Positions 1-10,409 of a stretch of 34,304 nt of DNA are shown here, piece by piece. The translations under genes were made by a program, and so were the position numbers. How positions within the stretch are numbered: position 1 is the first letter of the stretch; every line of letters begins with the position of its first letter. The notes under the pieces are model-generated. The model searched no databases. It had not been told where the DNA came from and worked only from the letters and a program-made list of their open reading frames with translations. The DNA comes from Chara braunii. Lineage: Eukaryota; Streptophyta; Charophyceae; Charales; Characeae. The stretch lies in assembly GCA_003427395.1 (NCBI GenBank), contig BFEA01000164.1, positions 657,110 through 691,413 of the forward strand, written 5' to 3'.

Positions 1-150
1 TCTCGCTCCTCCTTCTCCTCTTCTTCCTCCTCCTCCTCCTCCTCCTCCTCCTCCTCCTCCTCCTCTTCCTCCTCCTCCTCCTTGTCCGTCATATCTCTCT
101 CCTCCTTCTCCTCCTCCTCCACCACATCTTTCTGCTTCTGCTCCTCGTTT
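1..150. repeat. TCC-rich pyrimidine microsatellite
   Basis: The first 150 bases are almost pure pyrimidine on the plus strand, built of TCC and TCT triplets with a few interruptions. It is a simple-sequence repeat. The window starts inside it, so its true length is unknown. Confidence 0.9.
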
Positions 151-1290
151 TTCTCCTCCGCCGCCATGTCTCTCACATCTCGGTGTCGGGCGACTCTAGC
201 CTTACGCCGCCCTTCACTTCCTTGAAGATAACACTTAACGGGTATTGGATCTACAAAATTTGCCAGGTGGGGCCACGACTGACGTCGAGATTGCGATGCC
301 AGATTCGCACCATGAGTGTCAGGGCGACGCGTCAGGGAAAAGGGCGGACCACAAAGGATGAGTGAGCATTCTTTCATGGACACCACAGAGGTGAATTCGT
401 GCGCAAGGTACGAAGGTACAACAATCACGAAAGAGAACGTCGGAGCCTCCGGATGAGGTACAAGAACAAGGAGGTCAGGCTTACGTTAAAATTTCGCGCG
501 ATGTGCCAGTTAAAAGAGAGCGTTGGACTCTAAGACGAACCCTTAGGTGAATTAAGCAGCTGACGACACCGAAGTTCGTTATGGGACCAGTATAAAGGGA
601 AATCGTTGCTTGGGCAAGCCCGGGGCCTTGACATTCGGGCCCTAAGTGAGTCAAAAGGGAGCCTGCGAGCCCTAGGGCCAAGAAAAAGGCCTTTTGACTG
701 TGGGCTTATTGATTCCGAGACCGTTCCTTGAGGATATTGACAAGGTCTGGGTACTTTTCACGTGGGGACCACGGGAGCCCGGGCAGCCTCAAGCCTAGGT
801 CCGGTATGAGCCTCGGTACCAGGGCGCTGCAAAAGGCCCAGTACTCGACAAAAAGGCTCCCTTCGCTAAAAACCCTTCGGGGGCCCAAATAGGCCCGGAC
901 GCAGGCTCGGTGGAGCCACGGTACAAGGGCGCTGCAACTTGTCGGCAGCCTCACAACATGCGAGGGTTGAGGCACACTTCGAAAAGGGCCCGACAAAGTT
1001 TAAAAGACGAATCGAGCCCACCATACGGACACTTCCCACATGCACACTTCGGGCGTACTACGGGAGCTCGGGAGCGAGAGTTACGACAAACTTTTTGGAC
1101 AGGCGCATGTGCAGAAGTACGAGGAGCTCGAGAGGAGACTAGGGAGAACACACTCGGGCGCGTCAGAGGAGCGATTCGAGAGAAGGATGCACAAGGGAGT
1201 GCGAGGCAAATCGTCACATGCGCGCCATAGCCGTGTGCGGACGTCCGCACGTCCCTCATAGCCACGATCACGGGTCGTGGCTCCCGTGCG
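151..1290. other. Spacer, no gene recognised
   Basis: No open frame here has recognisable domains. An 18-nt motif, GGTAC(C/A)AGGGCGCTGCAA, occurs at about 815-832 and again at about 920-937, 105 bp apart, with similar flanks, which suggests an old local duplication. From about 1000 the sequence becomes rich in GCGCAC-type words that lead into the tandem arrays downstream. Confidence 0.5.
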
Positions 1291-1292
1291 TG

Positions 1293-1500
1293 GACCGGGG
1301 AAACACGTGCACGAGTGCACAACTGCGCACAGTCAACACATACAGACCGGGGAACCGTGCGCACGAGCGCACAGATGCACGTTGTCACCACGCACAGACC
1401 GGGGAACCTCGCGCACGAGCGCACAACTGCGCACAGTTACCGTACACGGACTGCGGAACCGCACGCGCGAGCGCAAGAGCGCATAAGCGCGCATGGTGAC
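1293..1500. repeat. 52-bp GC-rich tandem repeat, about 4 units
   Basis: The phrase GACCGGGGAA (once as GACTGCGGAA) starts near 1293, 1345, 1397 and 1449, a constant step of 52 bp. Each unit goes on with GCGCACGAGCGCAC-type sequence. The alternating purine-pyrimidine GCGCAC runs open long frames on both strands, but these are composition effects and not genes. Confidence 0.85.
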
Positions 1501-1697
1501 TTTGCATGAATCAGGGGGGGGAAGGTTGAGCGCACGAGCGAATAGCCGCGCCCATCTGCGCGCACACCCGCACGGATCGATTGTGTGCGAGGGAAGCCGC
1601 GCGAAGCAGCGCAAGTGCACGGATCGAGAGTCTGCTCACGTGCGCATCATCGGGAGATCGCGCGCAGTAGTGAGCGCACACGAGCCCAAACGTGCAT

Positions 1698-2190
1698 GGT
1701 CGAGACAGTTGGGGCACACTCGCTCACACTATCGCGCAGGCCGACGCTGATGGGATTTGGGTTGCGCACACACATGCCCAAACACGCACGGTCGGGACAG
1801 TTGGGGCGCACTCGTGCACACCATCACGCAGGCCCCCGTTGACGAGATCGGGGTTGCGTGCACACGCGCGCAAATGGGCATAGGCGCGACAGTCAGGGCG
1901 CACTTACGCACACCATCATGCAGGCCCGCGCTGACGGGATCGAGGTTGAGCACACATGCGTGCAAGCGCGTACACGTGTGCAAGCGTGCACGGTCGGGAC
2001 AATCGGGGCGCACTCACGCACACCATCGTGTAGGCCCTCGCTGACGCGATCGGGGTTGCACACAAAACTACGCAAACGCGCATGGTCGGGACAGTCAAGG
2101 CGGACTCGCGTACATCGTCGCGCAGGTCCGCGCGCTTTGACGGGATCGGGGTTGTGCGCACACGCAGGCAAACGAGCATGGTCGGGATAG
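1698..2190. repeat. 92-bp GC-rich tandem repeat, about 5 units
   Basis: GGTCGGGACAGT-like unit starts fall near 1698, 1790, 1882, 1992 and 2084, with a partial sixth at 2180. Spacings are 92, 92, 110, 92 and 96 bp. The 110-bp unit carries an extra internal copy of a GCGTGCAAGCG-like stretch. Each unit contains CACACCATC, CGCAGGCC, GACGGGATCGGGGTTG and GCGCAAAC-like blocks in the same order. It could be a satellite, or a subrepeat of an LTR or spacer. Confidence 0.88.
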
Positions 2191-2199
2191 CGACCGTTG

Positions 2200-3040
2200 T
2201 CGGAGGGCGCGGTGTCCCAGCCCTCCTCTGTGTGTCAGATTCCATCTCAGTACCCGCTTCTTGCTCAGACACCCGCGGCTCATCGGGTGGTTCCCGAACC
2301 TCCAAGGCCCATTTAGTTTGCCGGGCTATACCCTGCTATGGACCAGCCCTATTGGCGCCTGCCCTCAACAAAAGGGTGCACCACTGGGCTTTCCATTGGT
2401 CCACGCAGGCTCAGCGCCCTGCTGTACAGCAGAGCACTACCGACCTGTGGTCATGGTAGCCGCCGGGCTCGTCCAGTGACGCGAAGGTAGAGGGACGGGC
2501 GCGGTCTCTTCTACTGCACGCTGAGTGCCTGTCTGCCAGGTTATGGGTTAGATGCACGGGACAGGTCACTGTCAAAAATAAAAAATGCTAAACAAAAGAA
2601 ATAAAAGAAAGCAGAATGTGTGAGAGCCAAAGAGAAAGCCAAGCGTCTGAACTGTACTCATATCGTGGCCCTTGTTTTAATTTGAAATAATCCAGCGATA
2701 TCTGGTCATTGTACCGTTGTGTTTCCCTCCTTTACTATTATTATTATTCCTATTATGATTTTTTACTGATTTTTCAAACGCGGCTTTTCCTCTTGATCCT
2801 TCATTTCGCTGGAGAGGCCAACGGTTCGTTTCTGAACCGTGATCGTCGTCTGAAGGCCTAGACGGGTCTGGCCTTTGAGTACCCCGTCCTGAGTGATTGA
2901 TCCTGCGAAGTGCCACACGATGGTACCCTAAAAGAGGGGCAACCTGCGGCCGCATTGGTAGGAGGCCTATCACCCCCCTCAGTGGAGGGTCATAAGCCCC
3001 CTCCTTGCCATCGGACACGGGTACCCGTATGGGATAGACC
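2200..3040. other. Spacer, no gene recognised
   Basis: Nothing with a recognisable domain was found. An A-rich patch lies near 2575-2620. A minus-strand open frame of about 280 codons crosses 2677-3525, but it runs through the dispersed repeat at 3046 and has no family signature. Confidence 0.4.
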
Positions 3041-3045
3041 AGTGG

Positions 3046-3288
3046 TGTGCCAGACCAGCCGGGATGGTGGTCCGACAGGATGGAGAAGAAGGGGCTGAGG
3101 AGGGAGGAAGTGGAGATGGAGCTGGAAGGGACAACGCAACTCCGACGCAGACTCAATACCGCACGTACTCCAACAGTGCCAAAAATAAAGAATGAAGAAA
3201 AACACACAACAACTGGGGTATACCCCCAGCGGACTGACTGGCCTGGCCTGGTACCGACAGTGGTACCGGGCAGGACAGGATTGGACTG
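3046..3288 (-). repeat. Dispersed repeat copy 1 (LTR-like fragment)
   Basis: About 245 bp closely resembles 12661-12905 in the same orientation. Shared blocks include GGTCCGACAGGATGGAGAAG, CTCCAACAGTGCCAAAAAT and CCTGGTACCGACAGTGG. Both copies start (plus strand) with TGTGCC and both diverge completely after the CCTGGTACCGAC block. Copy 2 abuts a Met-tRNA-type primer binding site in minus orientation, so the repeat is probably the 3' end of an LTR on the minus strand. Copy 1 has only a doubtful, degenerate primer-site remnant to its left. Confidence 0.7.
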
Positions 3289-3298
3289 AAACAGTGCA

Positions 3299-3338
3299 CG
3301 GCCTATGGGGTCAGGCCACGGCCTGGTCCCATAGGCCG
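3299..3338. repeat. Near-perfect inverted repeat (hairpin)
   Basis: Two 19-nt arms around CGGCCTATGGG and CCCATAGGCCG match at about 17 of 19 positions, with almost no loop. The hairpin lies directly beyond the point where the dispersed repeat copies lose similarity. Its function is unknown. Confidence 0.65.
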
Positions 3339-3339
3339 A

Positions 3340-4383
3340 ACTGGCAAATAGCCAAATAGGCCTTGACTGTAGGCTAGGGCAGATGAAGGCCCACTGCACG
3401 ATCCTCAGACCTGTAATGGATCGCAAGAGCCATAAACACGCTATCCGCAAAAGCAGCGGAACTCTGCAATAAAGAAAGCTGAGAAATCTAGGATGCGGAG
3501 CAAGCTCCATGCTGAGTCCATGCAATGCAGCCTAAGCTACATAATGTCAAAAGAAAAGCAAATGTATGGTATACATGTCCTAGCTAACAACAAAAATGAA
3601 ATGTAGCAATATACAATCCTAAAGTTCTGGAGGCAATTGCCTCAGTGTTGAAAGGAAAAAGAGCAATATGGCACAAGATAATGTCCTGTCGCTGAACCAC
3701 TAAGAGTGGGATGGTCTCAGAGGGGGTGAATTCAGCCTTCGAATCGAAACTCCTAAGGGCAGTCACACATGAAGGTGGGATAGGTTATCAGGCTCAAGGT
3801 GGGAGAGTGGTAGCAAAACAAAACCAAAGACCCTAACAGATAGATCATCAAGGCGGGTAATGGTCGACAAAAGGATGACACCATGCAGGGTCGACCATGA
3901 AAAAGGGGGAGTCTGGAATAGGGTGGAGATATGCCTAACCGAAGGCATGCAAGGGCCGGCACTAGGGTGAAGAGGGCAGTGGGTGAGGGAAACATGCACT
4001 CAACTCACCGACTGGGGGAGGAGGAAGCTAGATCTGGGAACAAGGAAGCCAAGATAACGCTACGGTCCCAATGCCTATGCGATACCAAGGGAGAGCCCAA
4101 CTTAGGGAGACCCAGCTAAGTGAGAACCATCATGCGACAGATGCAAGGGGATATACAGGGCAGGGTGGTGGCTTGAAGTAGTCACGTCCAAAGTAGCTGA
4201 AGCCGATAAGATGACTGAAGTCGAGAAGGTGACTGAAGTCGTCGAAGTGGTCGATGACATCGATGAAGTAGGAGTCGAGGGCGATGTTGAAGCAGAGCCG
4301 CAAAACGTTGACATCCTGAAGAAGAGCCGATGATGGAGTACCTGATGGAGTGAGTCAGTGGGGAAAGATAGAGGATAAGAGTG
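3340..4383. other. Region 3' of chromovirus pol, LTR not identified
   Basis: This lies downstream of the minus-strand integrase, where the polypurine tract and 3' LTR of the chromovirus would be expected. No polypurine tract on the minus strand and no sequence matching the far side of the element could be recognised. Only composition-driven short open frames are present. Confidence 0.4.
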
Positions 4384-6324
4384 TCAGTCATCGTAATGCG
4401 AAGGACGACGATGAGTGCGCTGTGGACGCTCGGAGGCGACCGTCTGCGGCCGAGGAACGACCTCAGAGGGAGTGGGCTCGTCGTCAGCTATCTCCTCAGC
4501 CGGAGGAGGAGGAAGAGGGTCAGTGGACTGAGCAGGGGCAGACATCTCAGCACGACGAGCACAATCATATGCACGCACCAACATCCTGGCGTGCTGCAAG
4601 TGCTCGAGGGGCTCCCAAGTAGCCTCCTCATCAGGATCACCCTTCCAACACACAAGGTACTCGATGCGTGAAGGGATATCGTCGGTCACTCGGCGAGATA
4701 CGATGTCGGAAACGACGAACTCCTCGTGACCGTCCACCATGATAGGCGGAGGGCGCTCATATGAGCGTCCAACGAAGCGCTCGGACGGTCTGCGATAAGG
4801 ACGCAGCAAGGAGACGTGGTAAACATCGTGTACGTGAGCCTGTTGAAGGTAATCAGGTAGCTTCACACGGAAGCTGACCGGACTAGCGGCAGTATCAGAA
4901 CCGACGGCCTGAAGGATGCGACATGGACCGAAGAAATGATGCCTGAACTTGCGAAGCGTATCCCCTTCGAGTTGTAAGTGGTGTGCGTCGACGAGCACAT
5001 CGTCACCGACTTTGAATGGATGATACATTCGTGATCGGTTCACTTGTGCGGCCATGCGAGTCAGGGAGTCGGCTAGACTCTCATGTGCGCGCTTCATAAT
5101 CGCCGCCATGTGGGCGATCCAGTCGTCAAGCGCAGGACAACGAGTGTCGGGGCACAACCGCGATGGTCGTAGGAAGTCCGCGGGTACGTGAGGGTGGTAG
5201 CCGAGGTCGCAATAGAATGGCGACATCCCTGTGGCTGGCGAAACAACGTGGTTGTATGCAATCTCCGTGTGGGCTAAGTGCAAATCCCACTGCTGGTTAT
5301 CCCTAACAAACTTTCGGATGACATTACCGAGAGTTTTATTGGTGACCTCAGTCTGACCATCCATCTGAGGGCGGTAAGACGATGAGAAGCGGAGCTGGGA
5401 TCCGTACACCTCGTGTAGGCATCGCCAGAATGTGCTGGTAAAGTGCAGGTTACGGTCGGAGATGTTGCTCTGAGGTAAGCAGTGATCTCTTACGACTCGA
5501 TCGAAGACGATGTCGGCGACCTCATGAGTGCTAATGCGATAGCGGCATGGGACAAAACGTGCACGCTTCGTGAAGCGATCGACGACGACCAAGATAGCAT
5601 CATGACCTCGCTCAACGGGTGGGCGGAGGGGACCAATGAAATCCATCGAGATGGACTGCCAACGACCCTCAGGTATGGGTAGGGGCTGAAGCAACCCATA
5701 CGGAAGGTGGTTCACACTGTTTACCTCCTGGCAGGTAGGACATTCCTGGATGTAGGCTTTGACGAAGTCCTTAGACTTCGGCCAGACGTATAGGCGGCAA
5801 ACACGAGCCAACGTCCTGTGGAAGCCCATATGACCGACAACTACCTGGTGATGGAACTCTGCTACAGCCTGGAGGCGGAGCTGTCCGGTGGACGGAACGC
5901 AGATATATGGTTCTAGCTGACCAGATCTGCCATGCCAGTACACAAGGCCGTTCTCCCCGAGGGAGTAGGAAGAAACGGTCTTGCCACTCCGCAGTGTCGT
6001 GTGGATGACGCGATAATCAGGGCAGTGACGGTACTGAGTGTGATATGCGTCAATCACCGACTGATCAAGAGTGGTGATGAACATGGCAGCAAGATGGATA
6101 GGTTCTTGGTTGTGATCAGGACGGCGGGACAAGGCATCGACGACGCGGTTTGTTTCACCCTTAATGGGTTGAGTGGTGAAACTGAACTCGGATAAGTCAC
6201 GCCACCAGCGTGCCTGACGAGGGGAAAGCCTAGGCTTCGTGAGGAAAGCTTGGACAACTGAGTTGTCCGTTGCGTACCGTGAAGGGCGCCCCATGCAGAT
6301 AATGACGCCAATGCCGGGTAGCAT
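4384..6324 (-). pseudogene. Chromovirus pol: RNase H end, integrase, chromodomain
   Basis: This is a 646-codon open frame whose first residues are shifted out of frame. The pol frame begins at a TDNSVVQ motif that completes RNase H. The integrase HHCC zinc finger follows (FHHQ...GHMGFHR...CPTCQ), then the core with catalytic D in MDFIGPL, D in ISDRNLHFTS and E in QMDGQTEVTN, all present. A GPY-like segment (FFGPCRI, VYHVSLLRPY) precedes a chromodomain at about 4575-4725, with EFVVSDI and YLVCWKG..DEEATWEP. The tail is proline-rich. Integrases of this type insert the cDNA, and chromodomains steer insertion to marked chromatin. It is cut from the rest of RNase H by an apparent extra base near 6270. 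Apart from that break this is the best-preserved part of the element. Confidence 0.93.
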
Positions 6325-6739
6325 AAACTACTGCGAGAACCTTACGTTCATCAGCAGTGTAGTTTATCTCGGCAGGCAGGAGCTCACGGGAGTACAAGGC
6401 GATCGGGCAATCCCCAGCACGAGCCTCAACACTCCCATCCTCCGCGATGGTCGAGGAGTAAGTAATAGGAGGACTGTCAGTGGAGGGAAGTGGTGGGAGG
6501 ATAGGCGTCAGTCGCGAAGCAGTGTCAGCAGAAGGGTGGGGGGAAAGAGGAACATGGGAATAAGGTGAATCAGGAGGAGAGGGAAACACCTGGGAAAGTC
6601 CTGCTCCTACTGCAAAATCTGACGCATCAGTGGTGACGATGAAGGGGCGATCAAAATCTGGGAGGCGAAGAACCGGCGTACAAGTCACCGCCTTCTTCAG
6701 GGCGCGAAGGCGTCCTCGTACACGGGTGTCCAAAACCAT
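6230..6739 (-). pseudogene. Chromovirus pol: RNase H segment
   Basis: The frame carries the RNase H core of a Ty3 pol: FIVTTDASDFAVGAG with the first catalytic Asp, and YTADERKVLAVVYATRHWRH with the catalytic Glu. A serine/proline-rich insertion of about 60 residues sits between them. It degrades the RNA strand of the RNA/DNA hybrid during cDNA synthesis. Two breaks bound it. One missing base near 6706 separates it from RT, and one extra base near 6270 shifts the frame just before the TDN motif. Both are single-base events, as expected of an old copy, though sequencing error in a draft assembly cannot be excluded. Confidence 0.88.
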
Positions 6740-7443
6740 GGCGAGTTCTTCCGGAGGAGGGTGGAGGTAAGGACGTAGGAATACCTAGCGTATCCCTGGA
6801 TAAAATTACTATAGTAGCTGGTGAGGCCTAAGAAACTGCGAAGCTGCTTGGCAGAGGTGGGGACGGACCACTCTCCAATAGGAGTGATCTTCGCGTCGTC
6901 CATATGGAGATCCTGGTCAGACACATGATGCCCTAGGAAGTCCACTTTGCGCTGGGCAAAGCAGCACTTACTGAGCTTGGCATAGAAGCCATGCTTGTGT
7001 AAGCGCTGTATGACATCGCTGAGGTGTTTGATATGGTCTTCTAAGGTACGACTGTAGACCAAGATGTCGTCCAGGTATACGAGAATGTATTCTTCAAGGA
7101 TGTCTCTGAAGATGTCGTTCATCGCCGCCTGGAAGGTGGCGGGTGGATTGGTGAGGCCGAATGGCATCACCGTAAACTCGTAGTGGCTGAAGTGCGACCG
7201 GAAGGCGGTCTTCGGCTGATCCTCTGCGACAACAAGGATCTGGTGATAGCCGCTACGAAGATCGATCTTCGTGAAGAAGCGGTTGCCTGCCAGACGGTCA
7301 AACAACTTATCCGCGTGGAGCATGGGATAGAAGTTCTTAACTGTGTAACGGTTAAGGCCGCGGTAGTCGATGCAGAGGCAGAAAGTTCCGTCCGCTTTGC
7401 AAGCAAAGAGGACAGGTGCACCCCAAGGGGAGTTACTGGGAAA
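6697..7443 (-). pseudogene. Chromovirus pol: reverse transcriptase palm and thumb
   Basis: From about 7443 down, one frame reads SPWGAPVLFACKADGTFCLC, then IDYRGLN, FTKIDLRSGYHQI, PFGLTNPPATFQ and YLDD (7066-7077), followed by the connection segment with FLGHHVS and LRSFLGLTSYY. These are standard RT blocks, and the catalytic aspartates are intact. The first Met in this frame is near 7323, but the real coding segment starts further upstream, at a one-base deletion near 7444. It ends at another deletion near 6706. Confidence 0.92.
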
Positions 7444-7889
7444 CCCAGTCGAAGGAGCTCCTCAAGCTGACGCTTGAGTTCCGTCGCCTCTAGAATCGAT
7501 TGTCGGTATGGTGCGTGATGGTGAACACGGTAGTCAGGCACGAGCTGGATAAAATGCTCAACACCGCGCATCGGAGGTATTAAGCTGTATGAGAAATACG
7601 GGGAAAAGACGTCGCGGTACTCTCGAATCAGGTCGCGAACGACCGACTCTAAGTCTGTCATGAACCGTGTGAGTTCCTTAGCGTCTGCGTCGGCACGAGA
7701 CGTATGTGTGGACCCGACAGTCGACGACGCAGGGGCCTGGGACGTGGAGGGGGTATGCGCAGGCTGACGGATGGACGTAGAGATGAGAGCCGCGAAGATG
7801 GAGGAAGGGTCAGGAGGATCGGGCTCTAGTGAGATGAGCTCAACCTCGGGACATAGTGGATCGTAACGAAGAAGATCCATGACGTTCAC
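7444..7889 (-). pseudogene. Chromovirus pol: protease-RT linker and RT N-terminus
   Basis: A Ser/Pro-rich linker is followed by REYRDVFSPYF, LVPDYRVHHHAPYRQS and ELKRQLEELLRLGF. This is the usual entry to Ty3-type RT, where the polyprotein recognises its own linker before the fingers domain. The same open frame continues to about 7167 on the opposite side of the frameshift, but residues after LRLGF are out of register with RT. The real segment therefore ends near 7444. Confidence 0.85.
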
Positions 7890-7985
7890 TGAGTAGAACG
7901 TGACGTCCTCCTGTCGTATGAAGTGAGCAAACTGACGAGGAGAAGTGAAGGCGATGTCTGGGTGGGACCTAGAGGGACGAGGGTC

Positions 7986-8495
7986 CTAGGGAGATACGTC
8001 TGGAGGGGTGTCTCCCGTGGTTCCAAAGAAGGGGACTCGATGAGTCTGACCACACTTCGTTATGAGAACGAGTGTCTCGGTCGCCCATTCGGCCTCTGTG
8101 CCACGGAGCCGGCGAGACCAGGGAGTGCCAAGGATAAAATCGTACCCAGTCTCCAACATGTCTAAGTATGCGGAGGAAGGGTAGCGCCGAGGGGCCTGGG
8201 TACTATCCGGTGGCTGGAGTGTGAGGGAGAAATGGAGGTCGGGGACCGTCTGATCGAAGAAGCGTTGTGTCTTGTTATCTCCGAGGGTAACGGAGATAGG
8301 AGAGCGAGACCCAGAGGTAGCTAGGCGAGCTTCCTCAACCACTCGAGGGTGAACGAAATCTCCCTGCGAGCCAGAGTTCCATAAAGCACGGTACACCCTC
8401 GTAGATGTCCCTAGGCGAATAGGGATAATGGGTAGGGTGTGATCAGGGTCAGAAAGCAGAGTGAGAAGACAACGCAGGACGTTGACGTCTCTTGT
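7986..8495 (-). pseudogene. Chromovirus retropepsin-like protease, catalytic Asp changed to Asn
   Basis: Downstream of an in-frame TGA near 8496-8498 the frame reads LLSDPDHTLPIIPIRLG and then ALWNSGSQGDFVHPRVV. This aligns with the retropepsin active-site region, where DSG or DTG is expected. The codon at 8376-8378 encodes Asn, so the catalytic Asp is lost, which fits a G-to-A change. The second hallmark, YDFILGTPWSRRL, is present about 80 residues later. The protease would normally cut the Gag-Pol polyprotein in the particle. Confidence 0.85.
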
Positions 8496-8498
8496 GAG

Positions 8499-9291
8499 TC
8501 ACTCCTGACGAGCCTGAAGAATGCTCAAGTCTAGGAGAGATGACGCAACGTCATCACGAGTCGCCAGCTGAGCGTTACAACGCGCTGTGCGAATGGCGTG
8601 ACGCGTCGGAAGTCTCGGAGGGGAAGCACTAGATGCGGCGGTCTGTTGTGAGGCAGACGGTACCTCGACAGACGACGAGGCAGAGGGAACTGTGTCTGTC
8701 GTGTCCTGAGGATCCTCTGGTGGGGTAGCCAAAGAGGCAAACCACGACTCGGTGGTCGGGAAGCCGGCTACGTGCGAGGCCTCAGTGGCACACTACACCG
8801 TAGCTAGGTGGGTGGGGCTGGCTGGGCGGGGCGGGGGGGGGACTGAGATCGACGCTGACGAGAGATGTTAGCATAGTGTCGATCGAGGGCGGTATGGTAT
8901 GGACACCGTGAGGAGGTGTGTCCATCCAGGCGGCAACGAAGGCAGCCGCGACGGGCCTCGAGGGCAGCACGTTCCTCAGGGGATAGAGCTCCGTGATGAG
9001 GGACAAAACCCTACGGGAGGTCTATCCGAGGAACCGTGGGTGTGCGGGCACCAGCCTGTGCAACTCGACTGCACGCACGACCCATGGCAGACATGGCCAT
9101 CTGCAGGCGCTCGGCCACGAGAATAGTGTCGTCATCCAAGTGATACTGGATGACGTCTCGGAGCTTGATGTCCTCGGGGGCGTTCCCAAAGGTAGGGTCA
9201 AGCTCTGCTGAGGCATCCTCGCCGTACTCCAAAGAACTGTAGGGTCGAGAGAATGGCGCTCCAGGTCGAGCTGGTCGGCAAAACAGACCAA
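8499..9291 (-). pseudogene. Chromovirus gag C-terminal part with CCHC zinc knuckle
   Basis: On the minus strand, positions 8944 to 8903 encode CLRCRLDGHTSSRC. This is a perfect CX2CX4HX4C nucleocapsid knuckle, the RNA-packaging finger of Gag. Around it, frames are broken. About 9011-9232 reads a charged stretch (DPTFGNAPEDIKLRDVIQYH), and 8499-8732 reads a Ser/Ala/Pro-rich linker toward the protease. The knuckle frame differs from the long open frames near it, so more indels probably separate the pieces. Confidence 0.78.
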
Positions 9292-9325
9292 CGAAGGAGG
9301 ATCGACCGCTCGTGGTGCCGCGTGA

Positions 9326-9985
9326 CTAGGTGGCGGTGGCGGTGAATCGTGAAGAAGATGGGGCGTCGGAAAAGCGACTCCGCATCTTCTGGTACTGTCG
9401 AGCGGCCTTGTAGGCCTGCTCGGAGGAGGTGAAGCTCTGTCGCCAGAGCTCGATGCAGTAGTTAACCGGAAGACTGACTACGAACCTGTTGGTCAAAAGG
9501 ACCTCAGGTAGGAGTGCCTCATCGCAGATGAGGCGGGCGTCCTGAAACACTCTAATGTGCCGCTCAAGATCGGCTGGTGCGGAGGACCCGTGCCACTGCG
9601 TCTGGGTGACCCGATCTAGGGCGTCGGTTGCATCGTGGAGAGTGTCGTAGAGGTCATGGAGGAACGCCGTGAAATCCGCGAGAGTGAGAGCCTCACCTGA
9701 GCGAGTACGATGGGTATAATAGTTCTCCCATGCGGAGAACGCGCTGCCTCGCAATTTAGTTGCGAGCACGAAGCACCACAACTCCAGACCAGTGTTAGTC
9801 AGTGTCAGCGCGCGTGTGGCAGTCTGCAACCAGTGCGGCACACGCATAGTACCATCGAAGTCGGGTATGTCCGACAGACGCACAAGGGTGGGACCGTTGT
9901 GCTGACGGAGAGGAGAGAGAGGTCGAGGAGCCTGCACTGCAGCGGCAAATGTCGAGGCCGGTGCAGACGTGGAAGTGGTAGCAGG
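9326..9985 (-). pseudogene. Chromovirus gag capsid-like domain
   Basis: This frame of about 200 codons resembles the Retrotrans_gag capsid family. It has LSDIPDFDGTMRVPHWLQTA at the start, GSAFSAWENYYTHR in the middle, and a helical C-terminal part with FTSSEQAYKAARQYQ. The reading frame stays open upstream of the first possible start near 9937, to about 9985. Gag forms the virus-like particle in the cytoplasm. It sits upstream of the knuckle and protease, in the standard order. Confidence 0.8.
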
Positions 9986-10409
9986 CTGAGAAGAGGTTAA
10001 CAGAGCCCTAAATTTTCAGGATTTTTTCAGGGTCATTATAACAAACGTCCCATACCTTTTACGCCAGACTTGTCACCAGTCCATAGAGTGGACACCAAAT
10101 AAACCAACAGTAAAAAAAAAATAAAAAAAAATTAATCAAAGGGGCCTTAAACCCCAAGGCAAAAGTGCGTTTGCATGCGAAATTCACTCTTTTCAGTTTT
10201 CATGATTTTCAGGATTTTTTATGGGCTGGCCAAAACAGTGAACTCCAAGACCCCTACAAACACCAAACTTGGCACACACAGACCTTAACCAAAAATAAAA
10301 CAGGGCAAAAAAAATAAAACAAAAAAAAACTGAAAAAAATGATCTCCAATGCACTTTTCAGGGTTGGGGGTGTTACCTTGGGGGCTGAATAGTGGGGGTT
10401 CCTTTTAAC
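9986..10409 (-). other. AT-rich segment interrupting gag (insertion or intron-like)
   Basis: About 424 bp of AT-rich sequence separates the two gag frames. It contains two similar halves, each with TTTTCAGGATTTTTT, near 10014 and 10208. On the minus strand it begins G|GTTAAA and ends CTCTTCTCAG|CC, good GT-AG splice-like borders with a pyrimidine tract. Removing exactly this segment would, however, leave the flanking gag frames out of register. The flanks also share AGCAGG(C/T)TGAGA (about 9980-9991 and 10418-10430), which could be a target duplication of an inserted element. The choice is open. Confidence 0.45.

Noticed and set aside
1293-2190. CRISPR-like array
   Set aside because: Units are contiguous 52- or 92-bp tandem repeats without unique spacers, in a eukaryotic context.
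900-2200. Many overlapping open frames rich in Arg, His, Ala and Cys
   Set aside because: They arise from tandem GCGCAC-type repeats in all frames and share no family features.
2677-3525. 282-codon minus-strand frame
   Set aside because: It crosses the dispersed repeat and a hairpin, has no recognisable domain and has low-complexity composition.
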